A stretch of DNA of 64,000 bases from Polynucleobacter parvulilacunae (lineage in GTDB: Bacteria > Pseudomonadota > Gammaproteobacteria > Burkholderiales > Burkholderiaceae): assembly GCF_018881715.1 (NCBI RefSeq), contig NZ_JACVPW010000001.1, positions 459,337 through 523,336 of the forward strand, given 5' to 3'. The position numbers and the translations under genes were made by a program. The notes under the pieces were generated by a model. That model saw only the letters and a list, made by a program, of their open reading frames with translations, made no database searches and had not been told where the DNA came from. Shown piece after piece: positions 30,864 to 41,266 of the stretch; the stretch's first letter is position 1; each line of letters opens with the position of its first letter.

Positions 30864-32176
30864 GGCCCATTTTTCTTAAACAAAGCATAGTAAAAACCGT
30901 CATTTAACTCGCCAGGCAAAATCTGGCCTGGAGCGGCTAATCGTACCGCATCAGCATGTTGCTCAGCAAACCAACTGGCCTGATCATCGCCCTCCTCGGG
31001 GAATATGGAGCAAGTGACGTATAAAAGCGTACCTCCCGCTTTGAGCATCTTCCACGCTTGATTCAAAATTGCGCGCTGTCTTTCTTGCAGGGCTCTAATA
31101 TCTGCCTCTCGCCTGAGAAATGGGATGTCTGGATGGCGGGACACGATTCCCGAAGCTGAACAAGGTGCATCGAGCAGAATCTTGTCAAAATGAATGCCAT
31201 CCCACCAAGCTGCTTTTGATGCATCACCACGCAGCACCTTCACCTTGTCAGAATGCAAACGAAGACGATCTAAATTGCCACCAATTTTTCCAATCCGTTC
31301 GCCATCTAGCTCAAGGGCGCGCATTGAACAATCTGCCAGCTCTAATAGATGCGCTGTTTTTCCGCCGGGGGCAGCACAAGCATCAAGAACCAACTCCCCC
31401 TCCTGGGGATTTAATAGGATTGCCGCTAACTGCGCTCCAGCATCCTGTACAGAAACGGCGCCTGTATAAAAACCCGGGAGATCCGATACGGGCACCGCCT
31501 CAGGCAATAGAAGTGCTAAAGGCAATTGAATTCCCGCCAACTCATTGATTGGCCTTGATGAAATTCCGACCTCAGACAATAGGGATTGGTATTGTTCGCG
31601 CGTGTATTGCTTTTGGTTTACGCGCAAAATTAATGGCGCACGCTTGGCTTGTTGAAACAAAATGGATTGCCATGCTTTGGAGTAATTGCGCTTGAGATTT
31701 GCGCGCCACCAGGCGGGCACATACATTGGAATTGGGTCAGGTGGATAACATTTTTCACCCTCAGGCGGCTGAACTAATAGACTCACCTTGCGTAGGACTG
31801 CATTCACCAAACCTTTGGCATACATAGTTTCATCATATTCACCACACGCCTTAACCGCCTGATCAACAATGGTGTGGGCTGGATAGCCTTTACTCTCAGC
31901 GGCATCTTGCAAAAATAAAGCAATCGCAACACTTAACAAATGATCTACTTCTGGGGGAGGTGTCTTTGGAATAAATTGCTTAATCAACTCGTGAGAGCGC
32001 ACCCATTTACGAAGAGCGTCAAAACTTAAACTCTGCACGATTGGGCGCTCATGTGCTTCGAGCTGATCCAGAACTTCCGTAAGCGATCTTCCACTCATGA
32101 CCTCGCTTATCGCTTGTGCAGCAATAGTGATTGCTTCAGAAAGCGGGAGACTGCGGGGTGTTTTTTGATCAGTCAA
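30860..32176 (-). CDS. rsmB: 16S rRNA m5C967 methyltransferase RsmB
   Basis: A 438-residue enzyme. The N-terminal NusB-like RNA-binding domain (residues 10-150, with FLQDAAESKGYPAHTIVDQAV) is followed by a SAM methyltransferase domain: motif I VLDACAAPGGKTAHLLEL near residue 270, the catalytic DAPCSASG near 335 and the second cysteine in YVTCSIFPEE near 400. It methylates C967 of 16S rRNA with SAM. The start is a TTG at 32,176, with GGAG about eleven bases upstream. Part of the fmt-htpX-rsmB-DUF4390-ntrYX run. Confidence 0.93.
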   Translation of the reverse strand: MTDQKTPRSLPLSEAITIAAQAISEVMSGRSLTEVLDQLEAHERPIVQSLSFDALRKWVRSHELIKQFIPKTPPPEVDHLLSVAIALFLQDAAESKGYPAHTIVDQAVKACGEYDETMYAKGLVNAVLRKVSLLVQPPEGEKCYPPDPIPMYVPAWWRANLKRNYSKAWQSILFQQAKRAPLILRVNQKQYTREQYQSLLSEVGISSRPINELAGIQLPLALLLPEAVPVSDLPGFYTGAVSVQDAGAQLAAILLNPQEGELVLDACAAPGGKTAHLLELADCSMRALELDGERIGKIGGNLDRLRLHSDKVKVLRGDASKAAWWDGIHFDKILLDAPCSASGIVSRHPDIPFLRREADIRALQERQRAILNQAWKMLKAGGTLLYVTCSIFPEEGDDQASWFAEQHADAVRLAAPGQILPGELNDGFYYALFKKNGP

Positions 32177-32177
32177 A

Positions 32178-33044
32178 TTAATTTGCTCCGGGATATGCCC
32201 CGTTTTTTGCCATACTCATTAGGCGTGCCACGCGCTCTTCAGTAGGCGGGTGGGTTGAAAAAAGTTGTGCAAGGCCGCCAGCACTCAAAGGATTGAGAAT
32301 CATCATCTGCGCAGTTTCGGGGTGCTGTTCAACCGCTTGAAATGGAATGCCTTGAGCATAGCTGTGAATCTTTTCCAATGCGTGCGCAAGCGCCTCAGGG
32401 TCTGCGCTGATTTCTGCACCACCGCGATCGGCCTCGTACTCTCTTGCGCGAGAAATGCTCATCTGAATCAAGCTTGCTGCAATTGGTGCCAAGATTGCGA
32501 CCATTAAGCTGGCGATGGGATTATTGGGTCTGCCTTCAGAGTCACGTCCACCAAAGAACATGGCAAAGTTGGCCAATGCCGAAATCGCTCCAGCCATCGT
32601 GGCAGCAACAGTGGAAATCAAAATATCCCGATGACGAACATGAGCCAGCTCATGGGCCATCACACCACGTAATTCACGATTAGAGAGAATTTTCAGAATG
32701 CCTGTGGTTGCTGCAACTGAGGCGTTGTCTGGATTACGCCCGGTTGCAAAAGCATTGGGAGCATCTTCGTTAATCAAAAAGACTTTGGGCATTGGCAAGC
32801 CGGCTTTCTCCGACAACTCTTTTACTAGGCCATAAAACTGTGGCGCCGATCTTTCATCAACCTGTTGCGCATTCGTCATCTTCAGCACCATGGTGTCAGA
32901 AAACCAATAGCTAAAGAAGTTCATGCCAACCGCCATGAGCAACGCCATTAACATGCCTTGCTCTCCACCCAGCATGCCACCAACCACAATAAATAGCGCA
33001 GTAATCGCTGCCATCAAAACAGCAGTCTTTGCAAAATTAAACAT
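32178..33044 (-). CDS. htpX: Membrane zinc protease HtpX
   Basis: A 288-residue M48 protease with two N-terminal helices, the zinc site [10 protein letters not shown] near residue 130, two further helices and the third zinc ligand region [12 protein letters not shown] near residue 206. HtpX degrades damaged membrane proteins in envelope stress. Ribosome site GGAGTAG precedes ATG 33,044. It lies two bases after fmt and one base before the rsmB start, so it is tightly coupled. Confidence 0.94.
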   Translation of the reverse strand: MFNFAKTAVLMAAITALFIVVGGMLGGEQGMLMALLMAVGMNFFSYWFSDTMVLKMTNAQQVDERSAPQFYGLVKELSEKAGLPMPKVFLINEDAPNAFATGRNPDNASVAATTGILKILSNRELRGVMAHELAHVRHRDILISTVAATMAGAISALANFAMFFGGRDSEGRPNNPIASLMVAILAPIAASLIQMSISRAREYEADRGGAEISADPEALAHALEKIHSYAQGIPFQAVEQHPETAQMMILNPLSAGGLAQLFSTHPPTEERVARLMSMAKNGAYPGAN

Positions 33045-33046
33045 TT

Positions 33047-34039
33047 CTACTCCTTTGATTGAAAGTGCAACTGTTTCTCGCTAATCGACTGAATGCATGT
33101 TTTGGCATCTATTTTTTTACCGCCAGGTTTTTGCATTTCCAAAATCTCAATAATTCCTTCGCCACATTGAATATATACGCCATCATTGCCAAACCCCAGA
33201 ACGTCGCCCGGGCTGCCGGCAGGGCTTATGGCCTGGCCATCTACAGGTCTTGAGTTCCAAAATTTCATGGCCAGGCCATTGAGATTGCTGCTTGCGCCTG
33301 GAAATGGATTGAAGGCACGAATGCGTTGATCAATTTCTTTAGCGCTTAGGGTCCAGTCAATTTCGGCTTCGCTCTTCAGTATTTTTTCAGCGTAAGTAAT
33401 GCCTTCTTTTTCTTGTGGCACTCGTTTTACATCTTTACTTTGCTGTAATTGATTTAAAACATCAACAATCAATTTTGAGCCGAGCAGCGCTAACCGATCA
33501 TGCAAGCTTGTACTAGTTTCATCGCGAGCAATCTCAAGGTCCGCTATTAAAACGGTATCTCCAGTATCTAAGCCAACATCCATTTGCATAATGCAAACAC
33601 CTGTCTTGAGATCTCCCGACTCAATCGCTCGCTGAATTGGTGCTGCACCTCGCCAACGCGGCAGTAATGAAGCATGAATATTAAAACTGCCATGTCTACC
33701 TGACATCTCGCTAATATCCAAAATTTCTTGCGGCAGGATCAGGCCATAAGCAACCACCACCATGGCATCAAACTCAATTGATGACAAATGCTCATAAGCT
33801 GCTTGTGCTTGAGCCTGCTTTTGCGAGTCAGTGCTTGCGCGCCTTAATGTCTCAGGTTGTAACACTGGAATATGGTGTTGCAAGGCAAACTCTTTAACCG
33901 GGCTTGCTTGCAGGTGCATGCCCCTACCAGCACGACGATCGGGCTGCGTTAAGGCCAAAACAATTTCATGACCGGCATCGTAAATCGCGTGCATCGCTTG
34001 CGCGGCAAACTCAGGAGTTCCAGCAAAAACAATTTTCAT
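33047..34039 (-). CDS. fmt: Methionyl-tRNA formyltransferase
   Basis: A 330-residue enzyme: the N-terminal formyltransferase domain starts [19 protein letters not shown], has the catalytic [22 protein letters not shown] segment (Asn-His-Asp family) near residue 125 and [15 protein letters not shown]; the C-terminal tRNA-binding OB domain contains [15 protein letters not shown]. It formylates initiator Met-tRNA using 10-formyl-THF. It follows def by eight bases, the usual pairing. Confidence 0.95.
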   Translation of the reverse strand: MKIVFAGTPEFAAQAMHAIYDAGHEIVLALTQPDRRAGRGMHLQASPVKEFALQHHIPVLQPETLRRASTDSQKQAQAQAAYEHLSSIEFDAMVVVAYGLILPQEILDISEMSGRHGSFNIHASLLPRWRGAAPIQRAIESGDLKTGVCIMQMDVGLDTGDTVLIADLEIARDETSTSLHDRLALLGSKLIVDVLNQLQQSKDVKRVPQEKEGITYAEKILKSEAEIDWTLSAKEIDQRIRAFNPFPGASSNLNGLAMKFWNSRPVDGQAISPAGSPGDVLGFGNDGVYIQCGEGIIEILEMQKPGGKKIDAKTCIQSISEKQLHFQSKE

Positions 34040-34047
34040 TGGGGCGC

Positions 34048-34563
34048 TTAGCGCTGACCTACTAATTCTTTAGCGCGCTTCTTCATTTTTTGTGAGATAC
34101 GGGTTCGCTTCAATATCGACAAATATTCAACGAATACTTTTCCTTGCAAATGATCTAGCTCGTGCTGCAAACAAACGGCCAATAAACCATCGGCTTCGAT
34201 TTCAAATTCTTTGCCGTCAACATCTAGGGCTTTCACGCGGATCTCCGCAGGCCTTTCAACCTCGTCATAAAACTCTGGAACAGATAAACAACCCTCACGC
34301 CAAGATTTGGTTTCCTCGCTTGTCCAAACGATTTCTGGATTGATAAAAACCATCAGTTCGTTTTGCTCATCAGATACATCAATCACCACAATACGCTCAT
34401 GAATATCCACCTGGGTTGCCGCTAAGCCGACACCTGGCGCCTCGTACATCGTGTCTGCCATATCGGCAACAATTTTTTTAATACGAGCATCAACCTGCGC
34501 CACAGGTTTAGCAACCTTGTGCAGGCGGGGGTCTGGGTAGCAAAGGACGGTTAATAAAGCCAT
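34048..34563 (-). CDS. def: Peptide deformylase
   Basis: A 171-residue enzyme from ATG 34,563 ([14 protein letters not shown]); a TTG five codons earlier is less likely. All three motifs are present: GVGLAATQV near residue 45, EGCLSVPEF (zinc-binding Cys) near 90 and [12 protein letters not shown] (HExxH-type zinc site) near 133. It removes the formyl group from new proteins and works downstream of Fmt, its partner in the operon. Divergent from dprA. Confidence 0.95.
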   Translation of the reverse strand: MALLTVLCYPDPRLHKVAKPVAQVDARIKKIVADMADTMYEAPGVGLAATQVDIHERIVVIDVSDEQNELMVFINPEIVWTSEETKSWREGCLSVPEFYDEVERPAEIRVKALDVDGKEFEIEADGLLAVCLQHELDHLQGKVFVEYLSILKRTRISQKMKKRAKELVGQR

Positions 34564-34634
34564 ATAAGAATTATCCAACAGAGCTATCAGTCTGTCCTGA
34601 TTGTTGCAATTCCCCTAAAGAACAAAATTGGATT

Positions 34635-35309
34635 ATGAAAACAATGCGCGCAGCAATCCCCGCCCTTCAAATTCATCGTGGGAGTCCAGATTACCCACCC
34701 CGACTCTACGATTTGTATGATCCTCCAGCAACGCTCTATATATATGGCGATATCAGACTTCTGAAGATGCCCATGATTGCCATCGTAGGCTCAAGAAACG
34801 CTAGCCTAGAGGGCTTAGAAAACGCACGCCTCTTTGCGCAAGCACTATCAAAAGCAGGCTCGCTAATACTGTCTGGCCTAGCAAGGGGGGTGGATAGCGC
34901 CGCCCACCAGGCCACTCTTGAGCTGGGGTCCAAACATCCTACTGCAGCGGTATTGGGCACCGGGGTAGATATCGTCTACCCACGCCAAAATATTGGGCTA
35001 TCCCATGCCATTAGCCAACAAGGGCTCTTAATCTCTGAGTTTGAATTGGGGGTGAGACCAAAAGCATTTCACTTTCCCAGGCGAAATCGCATTATTGCGG
35101 CCCTAGCCCTTGGTGTAGTAGTGGTAGAGGCAGCCGAAAAGTCTGGCTCCCTCATCACTGCACGCCTAGCTGCAGACCTAGGAAGAGAGGTTTTTGCCCT
35201 TCCTGGGCCCATCTATAACGACAATTCTGCTGGTTGCCACCTGCTGATTCAACAAGGGGCAAAACTAGCCTTCAGACCGGATGACGTTCTTGAGGAGCTT
35301 CATTTTTAG
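34635..35309 (+). CDS. dprA: DprA, short form (Rossmann core only)
   Basis: A 224-residue protein holding just the DprA/Smf Rossmann domain: AIVGSRNASLEGLENARLFAQAL, ILSGLARGVDSAAHQATLELG, AVLGTGVDIVYPRQN, SEFELGVRPKAFHFPRRNRIIAAL and EKSGSLITARLAADLGREVFALPGPI. Full-length DprA proteins (about 360 residues) also carry an N-terminal SAM domain and a C-terminal winged helix; both are missing. DprA loads RecA on incoming single strands in natural transformation. The core is intact with all conserved blocks, so this is a compact form rather than a decayed one. Confidence 0.88.
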   Translation: MKTMRAAIPALQIHRGSPDYPPRLYDLYDPPATLYIYGDIRLLKMPMIAIVGSRNASLEGLENARLFAQALSKAGSLILSGLARGVDSAAHQATLELGSKHPTAAVLGTGVDIVYPRQNIGLSHAISQQGLLISEFELGVRPKAFHFPRRNRIIAALALGVVVVEAAEKSGSLITARLAADLGREVFALPGPIYNDNSAGCHLLIQQGAKLAFRPDDVLEELHF

Positions 35310-35532
35310 CAAAAAACCCTCTTTTAATGCCCTAAAAGTGGCTTTTTGCCTAAAAATTCTAAATTTAGATCTAATCAAAAGAGACCAAAAATAGGGTGTT
35401 TTGGACTTTTCCTAATTTATCGGTTAATAATAAAAAAGGGGTATGCAGTTGGCTATGGTCAATTTTGGTTTAAATTGATCGTCCGTTTTACCCCGAAAAA
35501 CATCATTTCTAGCTCAAATTTAGGCAAAACGC
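35310..35532. other. Spacer between dprA and topB
   Basis: A weak hairpin, GCAAAAAACC (35,309-35,318) with GGCTTTTTGC (35,340-35,349), may end the dprA transcript. The remainder is AT-rich and probably carries the topB promoter. A 65-codon frame crossing into topB starts with TTG without ribosome site and is not supported. Confidence 0.4.
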
Positions 35533-38211
35533 GTGGCAACTAAAGCAACTACCAAAAAAAGCAGCTCCAAGACTACCGCCGGGGACCACCCTAAGGCGCT
35601 CATCATTGCAGAGAAGCCTTCTGTTGCCAATGACATTGCTAAAGCCCTGGGCGGCTTTACTAAATATGAAGATTATTTTGAGAGCGATGAATTCTTAATC
35701 TCTTCCGCAGTTGGCCATTTATTAGAAATTGCTGCCCCCGAAGAGTTTGACGTAAAACGCGGCAAATGGTCTTTTGCCAATTTGCCAGTAGTGCCTCCTT
35801 ATTTTGACTTGCGTCCGATTGCAAAAACAGAGTCGCGCCTCAAGGTCTTACAAAAACTCATTAAGCGCAAAGATGTCACTGCACTGATTAACGCCTGTGA
35901 CGCCGGGCGTGAGGGTGAATTGATTTTCCGCTTAATCGCGCAACATGCAAAAGCATCGCAATCGATTAAACGCTTATGGCTGCAATCGATGACGCCAGCA
36001 GCAATTCGCGAAGGCTTTACTAACCTGCGCTCAGATGACGATATGAAGCCGCTTGCTGATGCAGCCCGTTGCCGCTCAGAAGCAGACTGGCTGGTCGGTA
36101 TTAATGGCACGCGTGCAATGACTGCTTTTAATAGTAAGAGTGGTGGATTTTTCTTAACAACTGTTGGTCGCGTGCAGACACCAACACTCTCCATTGTTGT
36201 TGAGCGTGAAGAGCTGATTCGTAAGTTCATCTCCAAAGATTATTGGGAAGTAAAAGCGGAATTTATCGCTGCAGCTGGCGTGTATGAAGGGCGCTGGTTT
36301 GAGCCGAAATTTAAAAAAGATGTTGCAGAACCTGATGCACGTGAGAACCGCTTGTGGAGTGAGGCGGCGGCGCAAAGCATTGTGGCAGCCTGTCGCGGTA
36401 AAAAAGCAAGCGTCACTGAAGAGGCTAAGCCTGCTACCCAGCTTGCCCCACAGCTATTTGATTTAACGAGCTTACAACGCGAAGCAAACGCGCGCTTTGG
36501 TTTCTCTGCAAAGAATACTTTGGGTCTTGCTCAAGCTTTATATGAGCGCCACAAAGTATTAACGTATCCGCGTACTGATGCAAAAGCACTTCCTGAGGAC
36601 TATCTCGATACTGTTAAACAAACCATGGAGAACCTTGCTGAAAATTCGCAAGACTACCGCGCTTTTGCTAAACAAATCTTGCAAGGTGATCCGAAGGATC
36701 CGAAAGCTAAAGCGGGTTACGGCTGGGTTAAGCCAAATAAGCGAATTTTTGATAACTCTAAAATTTCTGATCACTTTGCGATCATTCCAACATTAGAGAC
36801 GCCTAAGAATTTAAGTGAGCCTGAAGCCAAACTTTACGATTTGGTTGTCCGTCGTTTCTTGGCGGTATTTTATCCAGCTGCAGAATTCCGCGTCACTACA
36901 CGCATCACCGAGGTCTCTGGGCACCACTTCAAAACTGAGGGTCGCGTGCTTGTAAACCCAGGCTGGCTAACGGTTTACGGCAAATCCAATCAAGCGGATG
37001 ATGAGCTGGTCCCAGTTCAAGAGGGCGAAGCAGTACAAACAGAATCTATTGCTGCCGTGCCTTTAAAAACTAAGCCGCCAGCTCGCTATACCGAGGCAAC
37101 TTTACTGTCTGCAATGGAAAGCGCCGGCAAGTGGGTTGATGACGATGAGATGCGTGAAGCAATGGCTGAAAAGGGCCTGGGAACTCCTGCAACGCGCGCC
37201 GCCATTATTGAAGGCTTGCTTGCTGAAAAATATATGGTGCGTGAAGCACGCGAATTGATTCCAACTGCAAAAGCTTTTCAGTTAATGACTTTGTTACGTG
37301 GCTTAGATGTAGAAGAATTAACTCGCCCTGATTTAACTGGTAGCTGGGAAAATAAGCTATCACTCATCGAACAGGGCAAGATGAATCGCGATACCTTCAT
37401 GCAAGAGATTGCGCAGATGACTCAGCGCATCGTGAAGCGCGCCAAAGAATACGACAGCGACACTATTCCGGGCGACTACGCCACTATGACCACGCCGTGC
37501 CCGCACTGTAAGGGTCCGGTCAAAGAGAACTATCGCCGTTTTGCCTGTGAAAAGTGTGGCTTCACCATTAGCAAAACACCTGGTGGACGTGCTTTTGAAT
37601 ACCCTGAGGTTGAAGAGTTGTTGCGTGAAAAAACCATCGGACCATTGCAGGGATTCCGCAGCAAAATGGGTCGCCCGTTTGCAGCAATCATTAAGTTAAG
37701 TGAAATTCCAGAAGACGATAAAGATTATCCAAATGCTGGCTTTAAGCTCGAGTTTGATTTTGGCAACGCGCAAGATGACGAAACTGAAGAGGTTGATTTC
37801 ACGGGTCGCCAAGCTCTAGGCGTTTGCCCAAAGTGCTCTGGCGCAGTTTATGAAGATGGGATGCGTTATGTTTGCGAAAAGAATACTGGGCCTAACAAGA
37901 CCTGTGATTTCAAAACTGGGAAGGTAGTGCTGCAGCAAGAAGTTTCTGCGGAGCAGGTTCAGAAGTTGCTGAAGGAAGGTAAAACAGATCTGCTCACCAA
38001 CTTTAAGTCGAACCGCACTGGGCGTGGCTTTAAAGCCTATTTGGCCTTAGATTCGGCTGGCAAAATTGGCTTTGAATTTGAAGCCAAAGCGCCTAAAGCT
38101 GAGGGCGCAGCCAAAGCGCCCGCGAAGAAGCGTGCTGGGGCCAGTGCTGCAACCAAGTCTGCTGCAAAGCCAAAGCGTGCAAGCAAAGCAAAGTCATCCT
38201 CTAGTAGCTGA
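35533..38211 (+). CDS. topB: Type IA DNA topoisomerase (TopB/topoisomerase III-like)
   Basis: An 892-residue enzyme starting at GTG 35,533. Toprim domain with ALIIAEKPSVANDIAKALG and CDAGREGELIFRLI (DxD-type Mg site replaced by DAGREGE), the SEADWLVGINGTRAMT block, and the active-site tyrosine in VLTYPRTD near residue 345. C-terminal zinc-ribbon pairs follow (CPHC/CEKC near residue 657; CPKC/CEKN...C near 765). The last 40 residues are a low-complexity Lys/Ala/Ser tail. It relaxes or decatenates DNA through single-strand passage. The tail region overlaps the oppositely read mnmC2-like gene by 175 bases. Confidence 0.92.
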   Translation: MATKATTKKSSSKTTAGDHPKALIIAEKPSVANDIAKALGGFTKYEDYFESDEFLISSAVGHLLEIAAPEEFDVKRGKWSFANLPVVPPYFDLRPIAKTESRLKVLQKLIKRKDVTALINACDAGREGELIFRLIAQHAKASQSIKRLWLQSMTPAAIREGFTNLRSDDDMKPLADAARCRSEADWLVGINGTRAMTAFNSKSGGFFLTTVGRVQTPTLSIVVEREELIRKFISKDYWEVKAEFIAAAGVYEGRWFEPKFKKDVAEPDARENRLWSEAAAQSIVAACRGKKASVTEEAKPATQLAPQLFDLTSLQREANARFGFSAKNTLGLAQALYERHKVLTYPRTDAKALPEDYLDTVKQTMENLAENSQDYRAFAKQILQGDPKDPKAKAGYGWVKPNKRIFDNSKISDHFAIIPTLETPKNLSEPEAKLYDLVVRRFLAVFYPAAEFRVTTRITEVSGHHFKTEGRVLVNPGWLTVYGKSNQADDELVPVQEGEAVQTESIAAVPLKTKPPARYTEATLLSAMESAGKWVDDDEMREAMAEKGLGTPATRAAIIEGLLAEKYMVREARELIPTAKAFQLMTLLRGLDVEELTRPDLTGSWENKLSLIEQGKMNRDTFMQEIAQMTQRIVKRAKEYDSDTIPGDYATMTTPCPHCKGPVKENYRRFACEKCGFTISKTPGGRAFEYPEVEELLREKTIGPLQGFRSKMGRPFAAIIKLSEIPEDDKDYPNAGFKLEFDFGNAQDDETEEVDFTGRQALGVCPKCSGAVYEDGMRYVCEKNTGPNKTCDFKTGKVVLQQEVSAEQVQKLLKEGKTDLLTNFKSNRTGRGFKAYLALDSAGKIGFEFEAKAPKAEGAAKAPAKKRAGASAATKSAAKPKRASKAKSSSSS

Positions 38212-39272
38212 GCAGTAATAAGCTTGGCCGCTAGAGCGGACCACAAGATTCCTCTTGAGCCTAAGGCTATTGCTAAAAATATTCCTGGGCGTTGAGTGAG
38301 CGCGCCGATGATTGGCAAACGATCCCCGGCAACACAGCGCACACCAACAAATTCACTCGCCTTTATTAATGCGCGAAGATCTGCTTCTGGATAATTCACC
38401 AAACCTTTGGCTTGTTCACGATTGAAATCATCACTCGCCCCTCTTGGCGACAAATCATCTTCGCCCTCATCAAAACTAGAGCCCACAATCCATTGATGGC
38501 TCCCGTCATCAAGCCTTGCAGCGGGCAAACAGTAACCATCACCAGAAATACCAACCCTGGGCAACTTGCTGACCCAAGCATCGCCTTCTTTGACTTTGAA
38601 AATACTAAGCTGGCCCCTTACTGGCCTTAAGGGCAAACGAATGCCAACGGTGCTCATCAAAGCCTTAGCCTCGATGGCACAGGCCACTACAAGCTTATTT
38701 GTAGTAACAATGATTTGATTTGCATCATCGAATAAATACCACTGATTCTCACGCTCTTCTAGGCGTGCAACCCGCGTATTCCACAGACAAGTTAATTGCC
38801 GATGTTCTTGCAACAACCGTTTACTTGTTTCGAGCAAATTTAAGCCGGCGCCGCGTGGCAGCCAAACACCGCTTTGCTCAACTCCACAAATTTTTGCAGC
38901 TTCTTGAGCATCCAAAACAATTGCCATATCTTGATCAAGGCCTAAAGAGCGAAGATGCTCTGTCATTTCAGCGCGATCGAAATTTTTATCTTTTTTGGTC
39001 GGCTGAAATATCCCATGCTGGTGCCAAACATTTTTCCAGCGAGCTTCGGCGAGTAAAAAAGCAATGCGCGTTAGACGCAATAAACGAGGAGAGCCTTTGC
39101 CAATATGGGGATGGGCAATCGCATAAGCGTGGCTTGAACAAGCCGTGGCGGGTGAAGGAGCTGCGTCGACAATACAGACTGCTTTGCCGCGCTCGAGCAA
39201 TTCATTTGCAATGGTTGCGCCGCAAATGCCTGCCCCAATCACCACTATTTCATGGTGTTGGGGTTTGATCAT
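38037..39272 (-). CDS. FAD-dependent oxidoreductase like the MnmC C-terminal domain
   Basis: A 411-residue DAO-fold flavoprotein: dinucleotide motif IVVIGAGICGATIANELLERGK at the N-terminus, the GVWLPRGAGLN block, RPVRGQLSIFK, the VRCVAGDRLPIIGAL motif and ALGSRGILWSALAAKLITAQLL at the end. This is the pattern of the second half of MnmC, which removes the carboxymethyl group of cmnm5s2U34 in tRNA. MnmC normally carries an N-terminal methyltransferase domain; here the oxidase stands alone. Family C-termini end near ..ALAPARF, inside the topB overlap; the 30 residues after that are antisense to the TopB tail. Confidence 0.85.
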   Translation of the reverse strand: MIKPQHHEIVVIGAGICGATIANELLERGKAVCIVDAAPSPATACSSHAYAIAHPHIGKGSPRLLRLTRIAFLLAEARWKNVWHQHGIFQPTKKDKNFDRAEMTEHLRSLGLDQDMAIVLDAQEAAKICGVEQSGVWLPRGAGLNLLETSKRLLQEHRQLTCLWNTRVARLEERENQWYLFDDANQIIVTTNKLVVACAIEAKALMSTVGIRLPLRPVRGQLSIFKVKEGDAWVSKLPRVGISGDGYCLPAARLDDGSHQWIVGSSFDEGEDDLSPRGASDDFNREQAKGLVNYPEADLRALIKASEFVGVRCVAGDRLPIIGALTQRPGIFLAIALGSRGILWSALAAKLITAQLLEDDFALLARFGFAADLVAALAPARFFAGALAAPSALGALASNSKPILPAESKAK

Positions 39273-39310
39273 TTAAATAAATCTAGATAGATATTGGTGC
39301 CGCTGAAAGC

Positions 39311-41176
39311 TTAGGCGTTCAAGCGTTTTTCAATCTTGGTACGCATCTCAGCCAATTCCTTCGGCAAGCGCTCACCAAGGTGCTCAAACAACTCTGTGTG
39401 TAGCTTGAGTTCGTTTTTCCAGTCATCCACCTTGGCGGTAATAACTTTCTCGAACTTCTCAAGTGAAAAGTCTAAGCCCTTCCAATTCATATCACCGTGC
39501 TCTGGTGAAATACCAAATACGGTTTCAACACCTTTTGCGGTGCCGTCTGCACGACCCAAGATCCATGCCAGAACGCGCATGTTTTCGCCGTATCCAGGCC
39601 AAACAAACTTGCCATCGTCGCCTTTACGGAACCAGTTCACACAATAAATCTTAGGCAATACAGCGCCTTCAGCTTCAAGCTTCTTGCCAATATTGAGCCA
39701 ATGCTGGAAGTAGTCGCTCATGTTGTAACCAGCAAATGCAATCATTGCAAATGGGTCACGACGCACAACGCCAACTTGACCTGTAATAGCAGCAGTGGTT
39801 TCAGAGCCCATCGTTGCGGCCATATACACACCTTCTACCCAATCACGCGCTTCGCTAACGAGAGGTACGGTGGTTGAACGACGACCGCCGAACAAGAATG
39901 CATCGATTGGAACGCCTTCTGGATCATCCCACTTAGGATCAACAGCTGGGTTGTTTGTGGCTGCCATTGTGAAACGGGAGTTTGCATGAGCGGCTTTGCG
40001 ACCTGCAGCGCCATCAGCCGGAGTCCAATCCTTGCCTTGCCAATCGATCAAATGTGCTGGCGGTGTTTCTGTCAAACCTTCCCACCAAACATCACCATCA
40101 TCAGTCAAACCAACGTTTGTAAAGATCACATCTTCATTTAATGAGTCAATGCAATTTGGATTTGTTTGACGGTTTGTTCCGGGAGCAACGCCGAAGTAAC
40201 CAGACTCCGGGTTAATCGCGAACAAACGGGTTTTGCCTGTGACAGCATCTTTGCGTGGCTTAATCCATGCAATGTCGTCGCCAATAGTTGTTACCTTCCA
40301 GCCGTCAAATCCTGCTGGTGGAATCATCATGGAGAAGTTGGTTTTGCCGCAAGCTGACGGGAACGCTGCAGCTACGTGATATTTTTTCCCTTCAGGTGAG
40401 GTAACACCCAAGATCAACATATGCTCTGCGAGCCATCCTTGCTCGCGGCCCATGTTAGAAGCAATGCGCAAGGCAAAACATTTTTTACCCAACAATGCAT
40501 TGCCGCCGTAACCAGAACCAAATGACCAAATTTCACGAGTTTCTGGATAGTGAACGATATATTTGGTTTTGTTATTTGGCCAAGCCATGTCCTTTTCGCC
40601 TGGGTTCAAAGGCTTACCAACTGTATGAACACAAGGAACAAATTCGCCATCAGCACCAAGCTGATCAATAACCGCCCTACCCATGCGAGTCATCAAGCGC
40701 ATATTGATCGCAACATATGGGCTATCGGACAACTCAACGCCAATATGCGCGATTGGGGAACCAATAGGGCCCATGGAAAACGGCACAACATACATAGTTC
40801 TACCGCGCATTGATCCATCAAACAATGGTTGAAGCGTAGCGCGCATTTCTTTTGGCTCAACCCAATTGTTGGTTGGGCCAGCATCTTCTTGTTTGGCGGA
40901 GCAGATATAAGTGCGGTCTTCAACGCGTGCCACATCATCTGGATCAGATAGGGCCAAGAATGAGTTTTTACGCTTTGCTGGGTTGAGGCGCTTGAATACG
41001 CCCGCCTTCACCAATAACTCGCAAAGCTCATCGTACTCAGCCTGTGAACCATCACACCAACGAATGGCATCAGGCTTAGTCAGGGCGGCAACTTCGCCAA
41101 CCCACTCAATTAAACGCTTGTTTTTTACATACGCTGGCGCATTTACATTGATCTGGCCACTGGTAGTTGAAGTCAT
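39311..41176 (-). CDS. pckG: Phosphoenolpyruvate carboxykinase (GTP)
   Basis: A 621-residue GTP-type PEPCK (usual length about 600-620). Visible: substrate Arg in [21 protein letters not shown] site [20 protein letters not shown], the P-loop [14 protein letters not shown] near residue 280, the metal-binding GDDIAWI and the guanine site [12 protein letters not shown]. It makes PEP from oxaloacetate for gluconeogenesis and hints at growth on organic acids. Single gene with 90 bp to mnmE upstream. Confidence 0.95.
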   Translation of the reverse strand: MTSTTSGQINVNAPAYVKNKRLIEWVGEVAALTKPDAIRWCDGSQAEYDELCELLVKAGVFKRLNPAKRKNSFLALSDPDDVARVEDRTYICSAKQEDAGPTNNWVEPKEMRATLQPLFDGSMRGRTMYVVPFSMGPIGSPIAHIGVELSDSPYVAINMRLMTRMGRAVIDQLGADGEFVPCVHTVGKPLNPGEKDMAWPNNKTKYIVHYPETREIWSFGSGYGGNALLGKKCFALRIASNMGREQGWLAEHMLILGVTSPEGKKYHVAAAFPSACGKTNFSMMIPPAGFDGWKVTTIGDDIAWIKPRKDAVTGKTRLFAINPESGYFGVAPGTNRQTNPNCIDSLNEDVIFTNVGLTDDGDVWWEGLTETPPAHLIDWQGKDWTPADGAAGRKAAHANSRFTMAATNNPAVDPKWDDPEGVPIDAFLFGGRRSTTVPLVSEARDWVEGVYMAATMGSETTAAITGQVGVVRRDPFAMIAFAGYNMSDYFQHWLNIGKKLEAEGAVLPKIYCVNWFRKGDDGKFVWPGYGENMRVLAWILGRADGTAKGVETVFGISPEHGDMNWKGLDFSLEKFEKVITAKVDDWKNELKLHTELFEHLGERLPKELAEMRTKIEKRLNA

Positions 41177-41266
41177 GTGTTTCCCTATGAAAATTGAATT
41201 TTTTAATCCTGCAATTTTATCATTTTGGATGAATTTTTCCCTTCAGGCCGTCACGGCGTAAACCCT

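Noticed and set aside
35346..35543. 65-codon plus-strand frame running into topB.
   Set aside because: TTG start without ribosome site, overlaps the topB start; AT-rich random composition.
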